Positions 11,814 to 27,107 of a stretch of DNA of 64,000 nucleotides are shown here, piece by piece (position 1 is the first letter of the stretch; every line of letters starts with the position of its first letter). The stretch comes from Drosophila pseudoobscura. Taxonomy: Eukaryota > Arthropoda > Insecta > Diptera > Drosophilidae. The stretch is from assembly GCF_009870125.1 (NCBI RefSeq), contig NC_046681.1:8631001-8695000 (forward strand). The letters are read 5' to 3'. The position numbers and the translations under genes were made by a program. The notes beneath the pieces are model-generated. The model had not been told where the DNA came from. It saw nothing but the letters and a program-made list of their open reading frames with translations, and did not search any database.

Positions 11814-12142
11814 ATCAAATCACTTTTTAAAACTTTACAAAACAAATCACTGTTTTGGTTGGGAGGCAGCGCTGCGATTATAAAACTGCAATAACATCAC
11901 CTATTTTTAATTTTTAATTATATTGAATTTTTTGAACCTTGTGTGTAACACTATAAAGTCCATCTCTGCTTGGGCTAGGAATGAAAACGTTATTTCAGAC
12001 TAACGATTCCGTTTCGTTGATTACTTCTTGTGCCAGGTTCTGACATATTAAACCCCTCTTTTAGTCTCTCTAAATCGATCCGAGATTTAATGCATTACAA
12101 CGAATATAAAAACACAAAAACAGAATAGGGGGGAAGGGCACC
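11814..12142. other. Intergenic spacer
   Basis: AT-rich spacer between the convergent p32-like (+) and Rsph1 (-) genes. A TTTAAT at 12086-12091 reads ATTAAA on the minus strand and could serve Rsph1. Nothing else is seen. Confidence 0.4.
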
Positions 12143-13232
12143 CTATGGTTCGGGGCACTCGGGCTGCTTGAGGATCTCAATGCAGCAGGGATCGGCATCG
12201 ATCTTGCATACCTCGCTATCGGTTTCCACCTCGCTGAGGTCGTACTCGCACTCGCAGGGGAAGCACTCCATTTCACCCTCCTCCTCGCCCTCGGCTTCCT
12301 CGCCCTCGCCATAGAAGCTGATCTTCTCCTCACTGCGGATGCTCGCAACGGTGGACAACGAACAGACGGACAGATCAGAGTCTGACATTGGCAATGGCAC
12401 CGGCTCCTGGGGCAAAATGGAGTAATCATAGCAGGCAATCTCTTGAGCGAACCACAGGGATGGTTCCATGGGCAGTGGATTGCCCTCCTCATCCTCCTCC
12501 AGACCCTGCTGCTCGTCTTCGGCCAGATTATCGCCACCGTCCTTAAAGTTGTAATTGGCCGGTAGGAAGAAACCCAGCAGCATATAGCGATTGTCGAAGC
12601 TGAAGACAGCAGGCCCGATGGGATACAGATTGTCCCAGAGTCCGTGCAGAACGGTGCACTTGTCGTCGTTGCCAATGTGTAGCTCGAAGGGTCCCATGCG
12701 AATGTTTTGATTCCAGGTAGACTTTAAACGCACTGACATGCAGCAGCCGTCCTTGTTACCATTGAAGCTATAGATGCCCACACCATGGCGCTGGCCCTTG
12801 TACCAGTCTCCAGAGTAGGTGTCCCCATTCACATAGTTAAAACGCCCCTTGCCATGCTTCAAATGCTTGCGCCAGTTGCCCTCATATACAGAGCCATCGG
12901 GGTAGATGAAAATGCCACGTCCACACCGTTTACCGCAGCGATATTGTCCGTAGTAGCGTGAGCCATCCTTGAAGACATAGAGGCCAATGCCATGGCGGCG
13001 TCCCTTGCGATAATTGCCATCGTACTGATCGCCATTGGGCAAGATGGCCCAGCCACGTCCGTGACGCTGTCCGGCAGCATTGCGACCGCCTATATAGAGC
13101 TGAAATAGGGAGAATATATAATACATCTACATACACTTGTATTCCGTGTTAGCTTACGCCTATGTTGGGCCCCTCGTCCTCCTCTTCGGGAAAGGAGACA
13201 TCCGATTCCTCTGACATGTCCGATACGCTCAT
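12143..13232 (-). CDS. Rsph1: Radial spoke head 1-like MORN-repeat protein
   Basis: Two coding exons on the minus strand: 13158-13232 (25 codons, starting MSVSDMSEES) and 12143-13099, joined in phase 0 across a 58-nt intron; about 343 aa. Five MORN repeats follow an acidic N-terminus (GQRHGRGWAILPNGDQY, GRRHGIGLYVFKDGSRY, GKRCGRGIFIYPDGSVY, HLKHGKGRFNYVNGDTY, GQRHGVGIYSFN). After a less repetitive middle, the tail is strongly acidic (EEEEGEM-like, Cys-containing) and ends in Pro/Glu. RSPH1 is the stalk-head component of axonemal radial spokes, so a role in sperm flagella or sensory cilia is expected. It is the CG5458 position in D. melanogaster order as I recall it. Confidence 0.88.
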
Positions 13233-13398
13233 GGTGTATTTGATTTCGTAGCTTCTTGTTTTATTTGACGAAAGAATTACAGATTTACTTAACTTACTTT
13301 TGGGAAATGAAATATAGTGTAGACATTAATCAGTATTAGATCTGTATATAGGAGTTGGGAAAGGCAGAGCTTACTACAATAAATATCAGAATCCAGAG

Positions 13399-16300
13399 CT
13401 ACGTATTCTCGTAGAAATAATTGGCCAGAGGATAGCGGATGACTAAGGCTAAAAGCGTGCACAGCACCTGTAGAGCCATCAGCATTTGGGTGACCACCCT
13501 CTCATGGACGGGCCCAAAGATGACCAGAACAAAATTGATCAGCGTCAGGTTGTTCGTTCTCACAACTCCGTCCGCAGTCTTGTGCCAGCTGATCAGCCGT
13601 AATTTCCTTAGAACTGTGACCATCAGACGCCCTAGACTATTCAGCTCCTCCAGTCGAAATTCCGTAGTGCTTATGTGGAGCAGGTCGGTCTTGGTGTCGT
13701 ACTTGGGCAGGCGGTGACGGGGGCAGGGCACAAAGTGAAACAGCTGCGGCGTCGAGTACAGGAAGTTAATTATTTGGGGCAGAAAGAATAGCAGCAGGGT
13801 CTTGCTAAAGTGCCCCAGAATTCCAACCACGGCAAAAGTCATGCCGGCAAAGTAGCAATAGGTGTCCCCAACGAAAACCTGCGAGGGATATCTGCAAAAA
13901 AGGGAAAAATTCGAATTTAAAAAATGTAATATGTAAAAAAATCATGATTTCTTGTGTTTTCGTTTTAGATATCGTTTAAATCTATGGATTAACGGCTAAT
14001 GTGCAGTGGTGTTGCATAGTGTAATGTTTCTCATTTTATATTAGTGTTGTAAAATGTTAACAGTTTTAGCGGGAAAAATGCTAGACTCGAAATGCTAATT
14101 TTAAAAGGAATTTCTTTTTCTAAGCATTTTATATATTTTGACGCGCATTTTAAACTCCAAATAACTATATATGATATCTATATATTATGTAGATTTTAAT
14201 TTATTTTTCAGCCTTCGATGTCACGGGTAAGTTGATAATTATGATAATATTAATTTAAAACATGATCTGAGCAATTTTATGGGTAGTGTAAAATGTAGCC
14301 AGATTTAGCGGGAAAAGGGCTAAACTCCAAGCGCTTTCGAACAGCTGTGGACGGGAGGACATTTTCGACAGCTGTGCGGGGGAGTTGAAAGTAAAATTTT
14401 TTGGGTGTGTTTGGCCGAGAAAAAAACGTGAAGAAAGAACGCAATATTCGTTGATAAAATGACCAGAAAAAACTTTTAAAAACTGAACCGCTATGGTGAG
14501 GAACACAATTTCGGTGTCACAGACGCTAACATCTGCCACCGGCGGCATCGGCATCGGGCGTTTGGCCATAACCAAAAAACTGGTGCTCTGGTCCGTGCTG
14601 ATACTTCAGGTTGGCTTCATAGGCTGCATATGGCTGTTGCAGATGAACTACAGCAGCCAGGATCAGCAGCAAGGCCTGGATCAGAGCCACAACCGGGTGA
14701 ACTTTGTCAAAAGCGGAGGAGCGGAAACAGCAGACAGGAGTCAAAGTCAAAGTCTGGGCACCCACTGTCCACGACAGCACGAGAATGTAAATCGCTATGA
14801 TAGGGACTTTTATCAAATGAAACCAGACAGACTGAACGATACTCAGATCCAGGCGGACTACAATGTCCCCGCCTATGTGGAAATGGAGATGGGTCCAGCG
14901 GCCGCCCTGTGGTGCTATCGCGAGGGTACCATCAACGAAAGCCAGCACATCAATGATGTGGACTATCTGATGGCTCCGCCGCAGTGCAAATGCGCCAGCG
15001 GCTGGCACGGACGAGACTGTGGCCAGCCAGAGATCATCTGGCGAGCCCTGATGACGCACAGTCGGGCCAGCAGGCGAGGAGGCGGCACTGCGCCACTGCA
15101 ACTGTCTGAAGCCAGCTCGAGTTCCCTGCATCGTCTCTTCTACATGGTGGATCTTGGTGCCTGGGAGCACATCAGCCTGGAGCTCTTGGAACTGCAACTG
15201 AGGGCCCTGCTCGAGGTGGTCGACTACTTCCTCATCTACTACGTGAGCAACGGGAGCAAGGAGCGCAGCCTGGACAGTCTGCTTGGGGGCAAGGCGAGCT
15301 ATGTTCTGTTCCGCTGCACATCGGCTGGCAACTGCAGCAGTGCTGCGGCCTATGCACACTTTCGGCGGCAGCTTTGGTCGCTCTGCGGTGTTCAGATGGA
15401 GGCCAAGGACTTGCTACTCCATGGCGACAGTCGGACTGTGTATGCGCCGGCCGCTTTAAAGTTTCTCAAGTATTATGCAAAAGATGTGCTGCCACTAAGA
15501 TTTCGTCTAAAGTACAACGTATACGGCTTCTATTGGCAGCATCCGAAGAGGACTCTCCTGAACGGTGTGATAAGTTCCTTGGGGCATCTGCGGGGCGCCC
15601 AACTAGATCCCCATCTGCTGCAGCGCCAGGCCAGCAATACGTTGGGAGATCTCAATCATTATGGTGGCTGGAGTTGTGAGATGTGCTTGCCACCCGAGCA
15701 GATTGTACTCCTGCTCCAGCAGCACCCGTCCCATAAGCTACCTGTGAAGCTGCCCAACGATACGCGCAACGCCCACATTGATGCCACCTACATGCAGCAG
15801 CTAATGGCGAATGGTTACCATATAGATGGTTCTACACAGCTGTTGCGTTTGCGTCAGCAAAGCGAGAAGTATTATGCCCCCGACGAGGCTCTCCTGCACA
15901 GCAGTCAGTTTGGGCAGCTGCTAGTCAATCTATACGATGTGGATATCTTCGAAGATATCCAGGAAGACTAAGGTTGCTCAAGTCTGACTTGGGCAATAGA
16001 TTTCTAAATATATATATTTATATGTGCCTGCTTTCGAACGCCCCATCAAAGTCAATCTCGATCTCATAATCACCATATCATATCATCAGCATTGCCCGCC
16101 CTTCTGTGTTTTTTGGCCAATCGTATTCCAAATTTATTATCTCTCAGCAGACAGGACAGACAGACCCGCAAAATCTGTGATAAGAAACCAACAACTAAAC
16201 CAGAAGAATTTATCCAAAAACGAAACTAAAACGAAGAACATTTTGCTGGAATTATATAAACTATGTTGTGGAAAATAAGTTCAAGGGAATTTAGCATTAT

Positions 16301-17785
16301 TTTTAAGAAATATAAAGAAGTATATACATGATCTGTAATGCCAAGTGTTATATTATCACAAAAATTTTGAAAGATATGTATTTTTAGGTTTCATTAAAAT
16401 CTTAATTGGGAATTTGTGTATACTATTTTATAATAGATCAATTTTACTTCTTTTATTGGGTCTTAAGCGGTACGGTACCACAACGGGCCGAAACCGGCAT
16501 AAGTGTGACGGGCTTCTAGCGAGCCTGACCGCCGCCTCTGCCTAATCTAACCTAGTCTTTGATCCTTTACGGGCTTATGTATGACACACCAAATATTGTG
16601 TAGATCAGAAATATATCACTTTTCGATACTCACTTCACCGTTCAAAAGATATTTGACTTTAATTTGTATCTTCATTTTTGATATACAAATAATCCATCAT
16701 ATAAACTATTAATTCTTATGAAACCTGATTTAATTAAAAGCGAAATTGGCATTCAGAGAGCATGTTGTATCAGAATTATTCTATATGAAATTTGTTAACT
16801 TGCCAGATCAATTCTCAGTATTTATAAAATAAAATAAACTATATAAAACATCAATCAAAAGACTTACTTGTTAAATTTCCAAAGAGCCAGCGTGGTAGCC
16901 AGAAAGGGCAACATAAAGAAAATGGAGAAAATGTGCGAGTCCACTTGATGGCCCAGCGTAAATTCAATCAAATTGAAGAGCAATATGGAGCCGGCTATGA
17001 TCAGGGACTGACCCACCTCCAGGCCATTAATTCCTGCCAATATATTGATGGCATTCGTACAGAATACAGCCAACATGCCCATGTAAACATAGTACAGAGC
17101 ACCTATGCACAGAACAGGACAGAGATTTATAAGATGCTATAAAGTTGGATGGAGACAAATGCCAATACCTATGTTCAAAGAGGTACCAACAAGGCCACGT
17201 GCAAAGTTTGGCATTATCACGGTGGTCGAATTATAGTTGACATAGTAGACCATCAGCAGGGGCAATGTGGCGATTGTGGGCAGGAGAAGCTTGTGGCGCC
17301 AGCGCAGATCCAGAACATCGTCGGCAAAGCCCAGAAAGATCATGCAGCAAATGGATAGCAGGGCAGCAATCAGTTCCACAAACTGTTTAGAAAGATAAGC
17401 ACATGAACACAAGCAAGTCGATTAATTAAAAGAATACGTACTTTATCGTGTGGGAAGGTGGCAGGTTTCCCGCCAGTCACAACATCCGTGGCCGCCGCCT
17501 CATCGAAAGCAAATGGTATGGGAATAAATATAAATAGAGAGACCAAGAAGATGCACCCAATTAGCACGCCAAAGGATTCGGGACTGCAAAATAAATACGT
17601 TAGGAAAGATTCCCCTTTTGCGGCAGAGACTTGACTTACACCTGTGGCTTATCCTTTTTACAGAGATCGTTGCCAAAGAGATTTGCCTTGATGAACATCT
17701 CACGGAATCGTGGAATCATTCGCACTGCCATGCAGTAGGCTGCCACGGATATACCCGCATTTATAGCTATTGCTGCCCCAGACAT
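13399..17785 (-). CDS. Alg7: UDP-GlcNAc:dolichyl-phosphate GlcNAc-1-phosphotransferase
   Basis: Five exons on the minus strand: 17640-17785, 17442-17583, 17169-17382, 16868-17102, 13399-13891. They total 410 codons with stop, i.e. 409 aa, close to the ~408 aa of human DPAGT1. This ER multipass enzyme makes GlcNAc-PP-dolichol, the first step of N-glycan precursor assembly and the tunicamycin target. Family signatures are present: [10 protein letters not shown], the DDxxD-type loop [34 protein letters not shown] and [12 protein letters not shown]. About ten hydrophobic segments are visible. Exon phases close perfectly. Intron 4 (13892-16867, about 2.98 kb) is unusually large and houses another gene on the + strand. 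Confidence 0.95.
13892..14492. promoter_or_regulatory. Distal part of Alg7 intron 4 / promoter region of nested gene
   Basis: Contains two related ~52-nt segments, 14045-14098 and 14284-14335, both including TTTAGCGGGAAAA (an E2F-like GCGGGAAA core). The second is about 160 nt before the nested gene's start codon, so the pair probably belongs to its promoter. Confidence 0.5.
14493..15971 (+). CDS. GT17 family N-acetylglucosaminyltransferase (MGAT3-like), nested in Alg7
   Basis: Intronless 492-aa frame inside Alg7 intron 4 on the opposite strand. It is a type II Golgi protein: a short basic cytosolic tail, then one signal-anchor ([20 protein letters not shown]), a stem, an EGF-like Cys cluster ([16 protein letters not shown]) and the GT17 catalytic region ([20 protein letters not shown], then [17 protein letters not shown]; later [10 protein letters not shown] and [14 protein letters not shown]). 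MGAT3 adds the bisecting GlcNAc to the core beta-mannose of N-glycans. Insect GT17 activity is not established to my knowledge, so substrate is inference. CG31849 is the likely D. melanogaster counterpart, from memory. Confidence 0.88.
   Translation: MVRNTISVSQTLTSATGGIGIGRLAITKKLVLWSVLILQVGFIGCIWLLQMNYSSQDQQQGLDQSHNRVNFVKSGGAETADRSQSQSLGTHCPRQHENVNRYDRDFYQMKPDRLNDTQIQADYNVPAYVEMEMGPAAALWCYREGTINESQHINDVDYLMAPPQCKCASGWHGRDCGQPEIIWRALMTHSRASRRGGGTAPLQLSEASSSSLHRLFYMVDLGAWEHISLELLELQLRALLEVVDYFLIYYVSNGSKERSLDSLLGGKASYVLFRCTSAGNCSSAAAYAHFRRQLWSLCGVQMEAKDLLLHGDSRTVYAPAALKFLKYYAKDVLPLRFRLKYNVYGFYWQHPKRTLLNGVISSLGHLRGAQLDPHLLQRQASNTLGDLNHYGGWSCEMCLPPEQIVLLLQQHPSHKLPVKLPNDTRNAHIDATYMQQLMANGYHIDGSTQLLRLRQQSEKYYAPDEALLHSSQFGQLLVNLYDVDIFEDIQED
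15972..16867. other. Remainder of Alg7 intron 4 with a GC-rich island
   Basis: 3' flank of the nested GT17 gene followed by AT-rich intron. At about 16466-16550 there is a compact GC-rich island in otherwise AT-rich DNA, with blocks CGGTACGGTACC and CGGGCTTCTAGCGAGCC. It looks foreign to its surroundings, perhaps a decayed mobile-element piece, but I cannot name a family. Confidence 0.35.
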
Positions 17786-18290
17786 GACCGTGAATATAAA
17801 TGCAACCTCCTTCCTCCACTTTACTGGACACTAATTCAATTAGCGCGTGCAAATATTGTCGTTATGCGGTCACAAGGTCGACCAGCGATGACTAAGGTGG
17901 GGAAATTCGGAAAAGCGGGAAACTAGGATCGATCACCATATCATTTTGCCGAAAAATAGAGTAACGAAGATGACGAAGTACACGCAATTAGCCAAGCGAG
18001 CGCTGATAACAACAAACGCAGCTGTTTCGACCAGGGATGGACTGATGGTCAGCACCACATCGATATGTGCAATCGATTATTCTACTGAATATTTATTGTT
18101 CGGAAAAGCCTAGGTGTAGGTCCTTTTTTAATATCGTTGCTTTACAGCACTTGGACCAAACTCCATTATTACACATATAAGTAAAGATCTTGGTAACAAA
18201 ACAGAAATTATATAAGTGAATACTTGTTCTTTCGAGCTTCGTTGGTTGGTTGGTTGGTTTTCAAATCATCACATCACCTGCTACTCTCTG
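17786..18290. other. Alg7 promoter / RUN-PX 3' flank
   Basis: Spacer between two minus-strand genes. It holds two ATCGAT cores around 18060-18078, near where Alg7 transcription could start, and a TTTATT near 18090 (AATAAA on the minus strand) as a possible poly(A) signal for the RUN-PX gene. Confidence 0.4.
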
Positions 18291-19871
18291 CTATCTCTCT
18301 CTGAAGAAGGGAAAGGCTTTTTGCAGCTCCGCCTTTGATTTGCAAGCCTCCACCAGTGGCAATGTCTCGACCAGGTTCAACAAATAGATTTGCAGCTGCT
18401 GCCGTCGTTCCTCCACAAACACCAGATTCATATTGCCAAAATGCTTCTTGGGCGGAAACTCCACAGAGCTGACCACAGGATGGGTGCGCATCAGGGACTT
18501 GTGTAGCTTGTTGAAATCACTGTAGCGTCGGAAGAGGGTCCAGTGCTCCAAGCGCTGCCGCATCGTTATGTGTATCTCGTAGGTGTAGTGGGAGCCCGAA
18601 CGCTGGGTCTTCGCGAGCTTCACCTGTGGAATGGTAATCAGGAAGTTGGCGCAAAACGACGAGGTTGGATCAATGCCAGTCTCCTCAAACTGCCTGGTGA
18701 GGCGACGCACTAACTGACGGTTCTGCAGCTTCAGCTCCTGCACTCGAGTTTCTAGCAGGGCGCAACGTTCGGTCAAAAGATTCATCTGCTCCTCCAGCGC
18801 CACTTGCTGTTGCGTGTTGGCTATGCAGGTGGCCGATGACGAGGACTTGCTCCACTGAGATGATGTGTCACTGCGGTCCTCAAAGAACTCCGAATCGACG
18901 GCAGCTTGATCGTTTGTGAGCTGGACATCTGGCAAAGGTGTTTTAAGGAATTCCAGCTCTGGTTCTATCGGATCAAACGGGGCAGCAGATCCATCCTCGG
19001 CTATCACTTTCGACAACTCCTCCTCCACGACATCTTTGGACATGAGTTGTTGCACCTCCAGCGACTCTCTGGGCGAGAGGGCACCCAACAGATCTTCGGT
19101 GGAGCTGGCCCCCTCGATAGGACGCTCCACAGCGTTGGCAGCGCGTCTCTGTTTACGCGATGCCACAGGTACAGGATTGGGGGCATATATAATGGGTTCC
19201 TCCTTGCCCGGAACAGCTGCCGTTGACCGTTTGGGAGCATTGAGTTCCGTTGTGTCCACTTGGAGAGCAAATAACACATCCTTGAGGCTGTCTAGAATCT
19301 CGGGCAGTTTCTTGGCAGCCTCTTCGTTGAGCAGCAACGACCAAGGTGTGTAGTAGCGATGCAGCTGCTCCTCATCGCTCAGCCAGGTAAGTACGTGACT
19401 CTGCAGGCGCTTCTCGTTGAGTGTTGAGCGGATAAAGGCCCGTCCTCGTCCTGTCTTGGTCCATATCTGCTTCAATTCCATGTAGCGCTGTCTTTCATGT
19501 GGCGTTAGGTGCGATTGGCAAAAGTCCCAGAATGTAGTGTCATTGTTGTTACTGCCATTGCCGCCGCCGCTCCCGCCAGCGTTTCCCGTCACAATCTCCT
19601 GCATGTTCTGGAGAAAGCTGGCTGCACTGAAGGTCACGCTGATGGACTGCCGAAGACCATAGCTGAGGAGATCCTCCAGAGCTTCACAGAATTCCTGCAC
19701 CGATTCGTCCCGTTCGGTGGCCAGCTCTTTGCCATCATAGTGGAGGGAGATTTGATGCGCACTTTCCTGGAGTCGTCGGAAGATATCCTCGCGTCGTTGT
19801 CCAAAAGTACTGCCACTGAGATTAGTCCGCATGCTCCGCAGCGAGTGCTCCAAAGAAGCATTTTCTGGCAT
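18291..19871 (-). CDS. RUN and PX domain protein (SNX29-like)
   Basis: Single-exon 526-aa protein. The first ATG of the frame (19871, MPENASLEHSLRSM) is chosen over an in-frame TTG twelve nt upstream. Residues ~50-210 form a RUN domain (EFCEALEDLLSYGLR near the start, HLTPHERQRYMELKQIWTKTGRGRAF, then WLSDEEQLHRYY). An acidic disordered linker and a short coiled coil (LLTERCALLETRVQELKLQN, ~375-405) precede a C-terminal PX domain (HYTYEIHITMRQRLEHWTLF, RRYSDFNKLHKSL, FPPKKHFGN), whose RRYSDF and PPKK motifs are those that bind PtdIns3P. It is likely an endosomal sorting adaptor. I believe it corresponds to CG5439, from memory only. Confidence 0.88.
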   Translation of the reverse strand: MPENASLEHSLRSMRTNLSGSTFGQRREDIFRRLQESAHQISLHYDGKELATERDESVQEFCEALEDLLSYGLRQSISVTFSAASFLQNMQEIVTGNAGGSGGGNGSNNNDTTFWDFCQSHLTPHERQRYMELKQIWTKTGRGRAFIRSTLNEKRLQSHVLTWLSDEEQLHRYYTPWSLLLNEEAAKKLPEILDSLKDVLFALQVDTTELNAPKRSTAAVPGKEEPIIYAPNPVPVASRKQRRAANAVERPIEGASSTEDLLGALSPRESLEVQQLMSKDVVEEELSKVIAEDGSAAPFDPIEPELEFLKTPLPDVQLTNDQAAVDSEFFEDRSDTSSQWSKSSSSATCIANTQQQVALEEQMNLLTERCALLETRVQELKLQNRQLVRRLTRQFEETGIDPTSSFCANFLITIPQVKLAKTQRSGSHYTYEIHITMRQRLEHWTLFRRYSDFNKLHKSLMRTHPVVSSVEFPPKKHFGNMNLVFVEERRQQLQIYLLNLVETLPLVEACKSKAELQKAFPFFRER

Positions 19872-22034
19872 TTTTTTTTTCAATATTATTTAATTACTCA
19901 TCGAAAATTTTTCTTTTCATTGTTTTTGACAACAAACTAACTGTACAGTGTTGGTAAATACTCCGGAGATATGTATTGCTGTTGTGCGCACCAGGGCTGC
20001 AGAATGTCAGAGAACGAGAAGAAAATATGTGAAAAGTGGCTAAGCCGAAAAAAAAGCTAAAAATTATGCTGTTTCCAGAAGAGGAAAGAGGAAATAGTAC
20101 AATTCGAATTGTTGTATGAAAACAAGCAGAAATGTATTATTTGTGGGCGCTGGAGAACGGCAATGCACACGTTTTTATTTCCTTAAAAATGAATATTATG
20201 AGTACCGGTTATAAAACTAATTAATTATAATATACAGATAACCGTCTTTCTTTGTCGTATCGGTTGTCATTCCAGTATTAATCGACATTTTATTTTGCTA
20301 ATCTGCATTTACACAACGACTGCTGCAAAATACAGGCATGCATTTCTTATCGTTTCTATACCAATATCATCCCTGCTTCTGGCGATGGAAAATTTTGATG
20401 ATCTAAGTATATGATTTTAAAAATATGCTGAGCACCTTATATACATATGTAAGCTACTTGCAAATATAAAGCTATTCCATTTTCAAAAGTGCCAGATTTA
20501 GCCTGAAATAATCAAAACTGCCAGCACTGGTGCGTGCACCCCTGGTCGTTTCGTTTTGCGCGAAAAATAATGCCAAAATGCTATCGACTAGCGTCCAGTG
20601 CAACCCTGGAAGGTAATTGCCAGCCCTGCTCTGGCGCAAATTTAGCACACAAAAAACTCGCATAAATCGTAATAAAACAATTGAAAATGCTTAAAAAACG
20701 TCTGCAACAAGTGGATACTGTATATAGACCCTAAAGCAAACTCGTTAATTGTTCTACAAATGTAAGTTTAACCATCGTACGGCTGTTTTGAACGTTTTCT
20801 TTTGTGTGCTGTGTTCGTTGGTGTCTGCGCGCACGGTGCGCTTCATTGACTTTTCGTACGAGTGTATGGTTCAAAGTAAAAAGAATTACCGGAATTTGGG
20901 TGATATTCTATACAAATGTGTATTGTTTTTGGGGCTCGCAGCAGTTGCATTTGTCTAAAACTAATTTGAATACGTCTGGCCAGGCAGCAGCGGAAGTCAT
21001 TAATCACATTTCCATGCCGCTGCTCTGCCTGTTGTAGCTCCCTTTGCGCAGCAGCTGCGTGCGAAAAAAAACGTAAAGAGAGACAGAGAGAAAAGGAAAA
21101 AGGCAAACAAACGGGGCTCAACGAGGAATCAGGCGCCGTCGGATAAACTCCATATGGCCCTTGGGCCCTTGCAAAGGAGTTTTTACTGTATATTTGTGTT
21201 GGTGTTCGTGTATTATTGTTCAGTGTGTGTGTGTTTGGGGAGCTCGAACTTACTAACAAAACACTGAAAAGATCTGTTGAGAATATGTACATACATAAAT
21301 TCTCAGACATGTGCTCGAAAGTCCTGTCTCCGTAATTCCAAATTTAAACAATTATAACTCGAAATTTAGGCTTTTTTCTGGTGTCTGTGGCATCTAGCGA
21401 TCTACAGACATTCAAGATCATTGGGATAATTGCTACTCACAGACTACAAGTTTTTATTTGTTCTTGCTTATATATGTTTCTAGTAGGATACAGGAAACTC
21501 TTTCGACACCACTTGGTCCGTTCTTCTGTTTAAATTCCTAAATATCACAGATTATTTCTTAAGCTAAATAAATACATAAATTTAGACCATGTTTCGTCTC
21601 AGTCCAAAGAAACCAAAAACAAATAAATTACTTGGACATGGCTTGATTGACTGCGGTCTGATACGAAGGATAGGCCAAAAGAGAGATGAAGTGCCAGTAT
21701 CTTAACCCGCGCGCACGTACCCACGAAGCGTCGAAAGAAAATTCAAATGGAATTTGTGTTCAGATGAAACATCTTGCAACGTATTTAAAAGGCTTATATT
21801 GATTCGTGTGCACATTGAAGTTCAGGGTCATGTACACAACATATTTGTTTTTTTTTTCACATTTTAAATTGGTCGTAGATTTTATTAATAATAATTTTAT
21901 TTTAGCCTCTATTCCAGCTGCTATTCAGAGAGAAGATCTATACTCAAAATATATGAGAATCGGTGTCATATAAATGTTTTGGCCCTCCTGAATCTGAATC
22001 AAAATCCCTGGAATCATTAACATCAACATCGTCT
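19872..22034. other. Divergent promoter interval and Sfmbt 5' UTR
   Basis: Between RUN-PX (-) and Sfmbt (+). A clean donor (GTAAGT at 20762) and an acceptor (TTTTATTTTAG ending at 21905) suggest a spliced Sfmbt 5' UTR with an intron of about 1.1 kb. The last leader segment, 21906-22034, carries two back-to-back upstream ORFs: 21953-21973 (7 codons) and 21974-21991 (6 codons), the stop of one abutting the ATG of the next. A (GT)n run lies near 21220. Confidence 0.5.
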
Positions 22035-27107
<5,073 letters not shown>

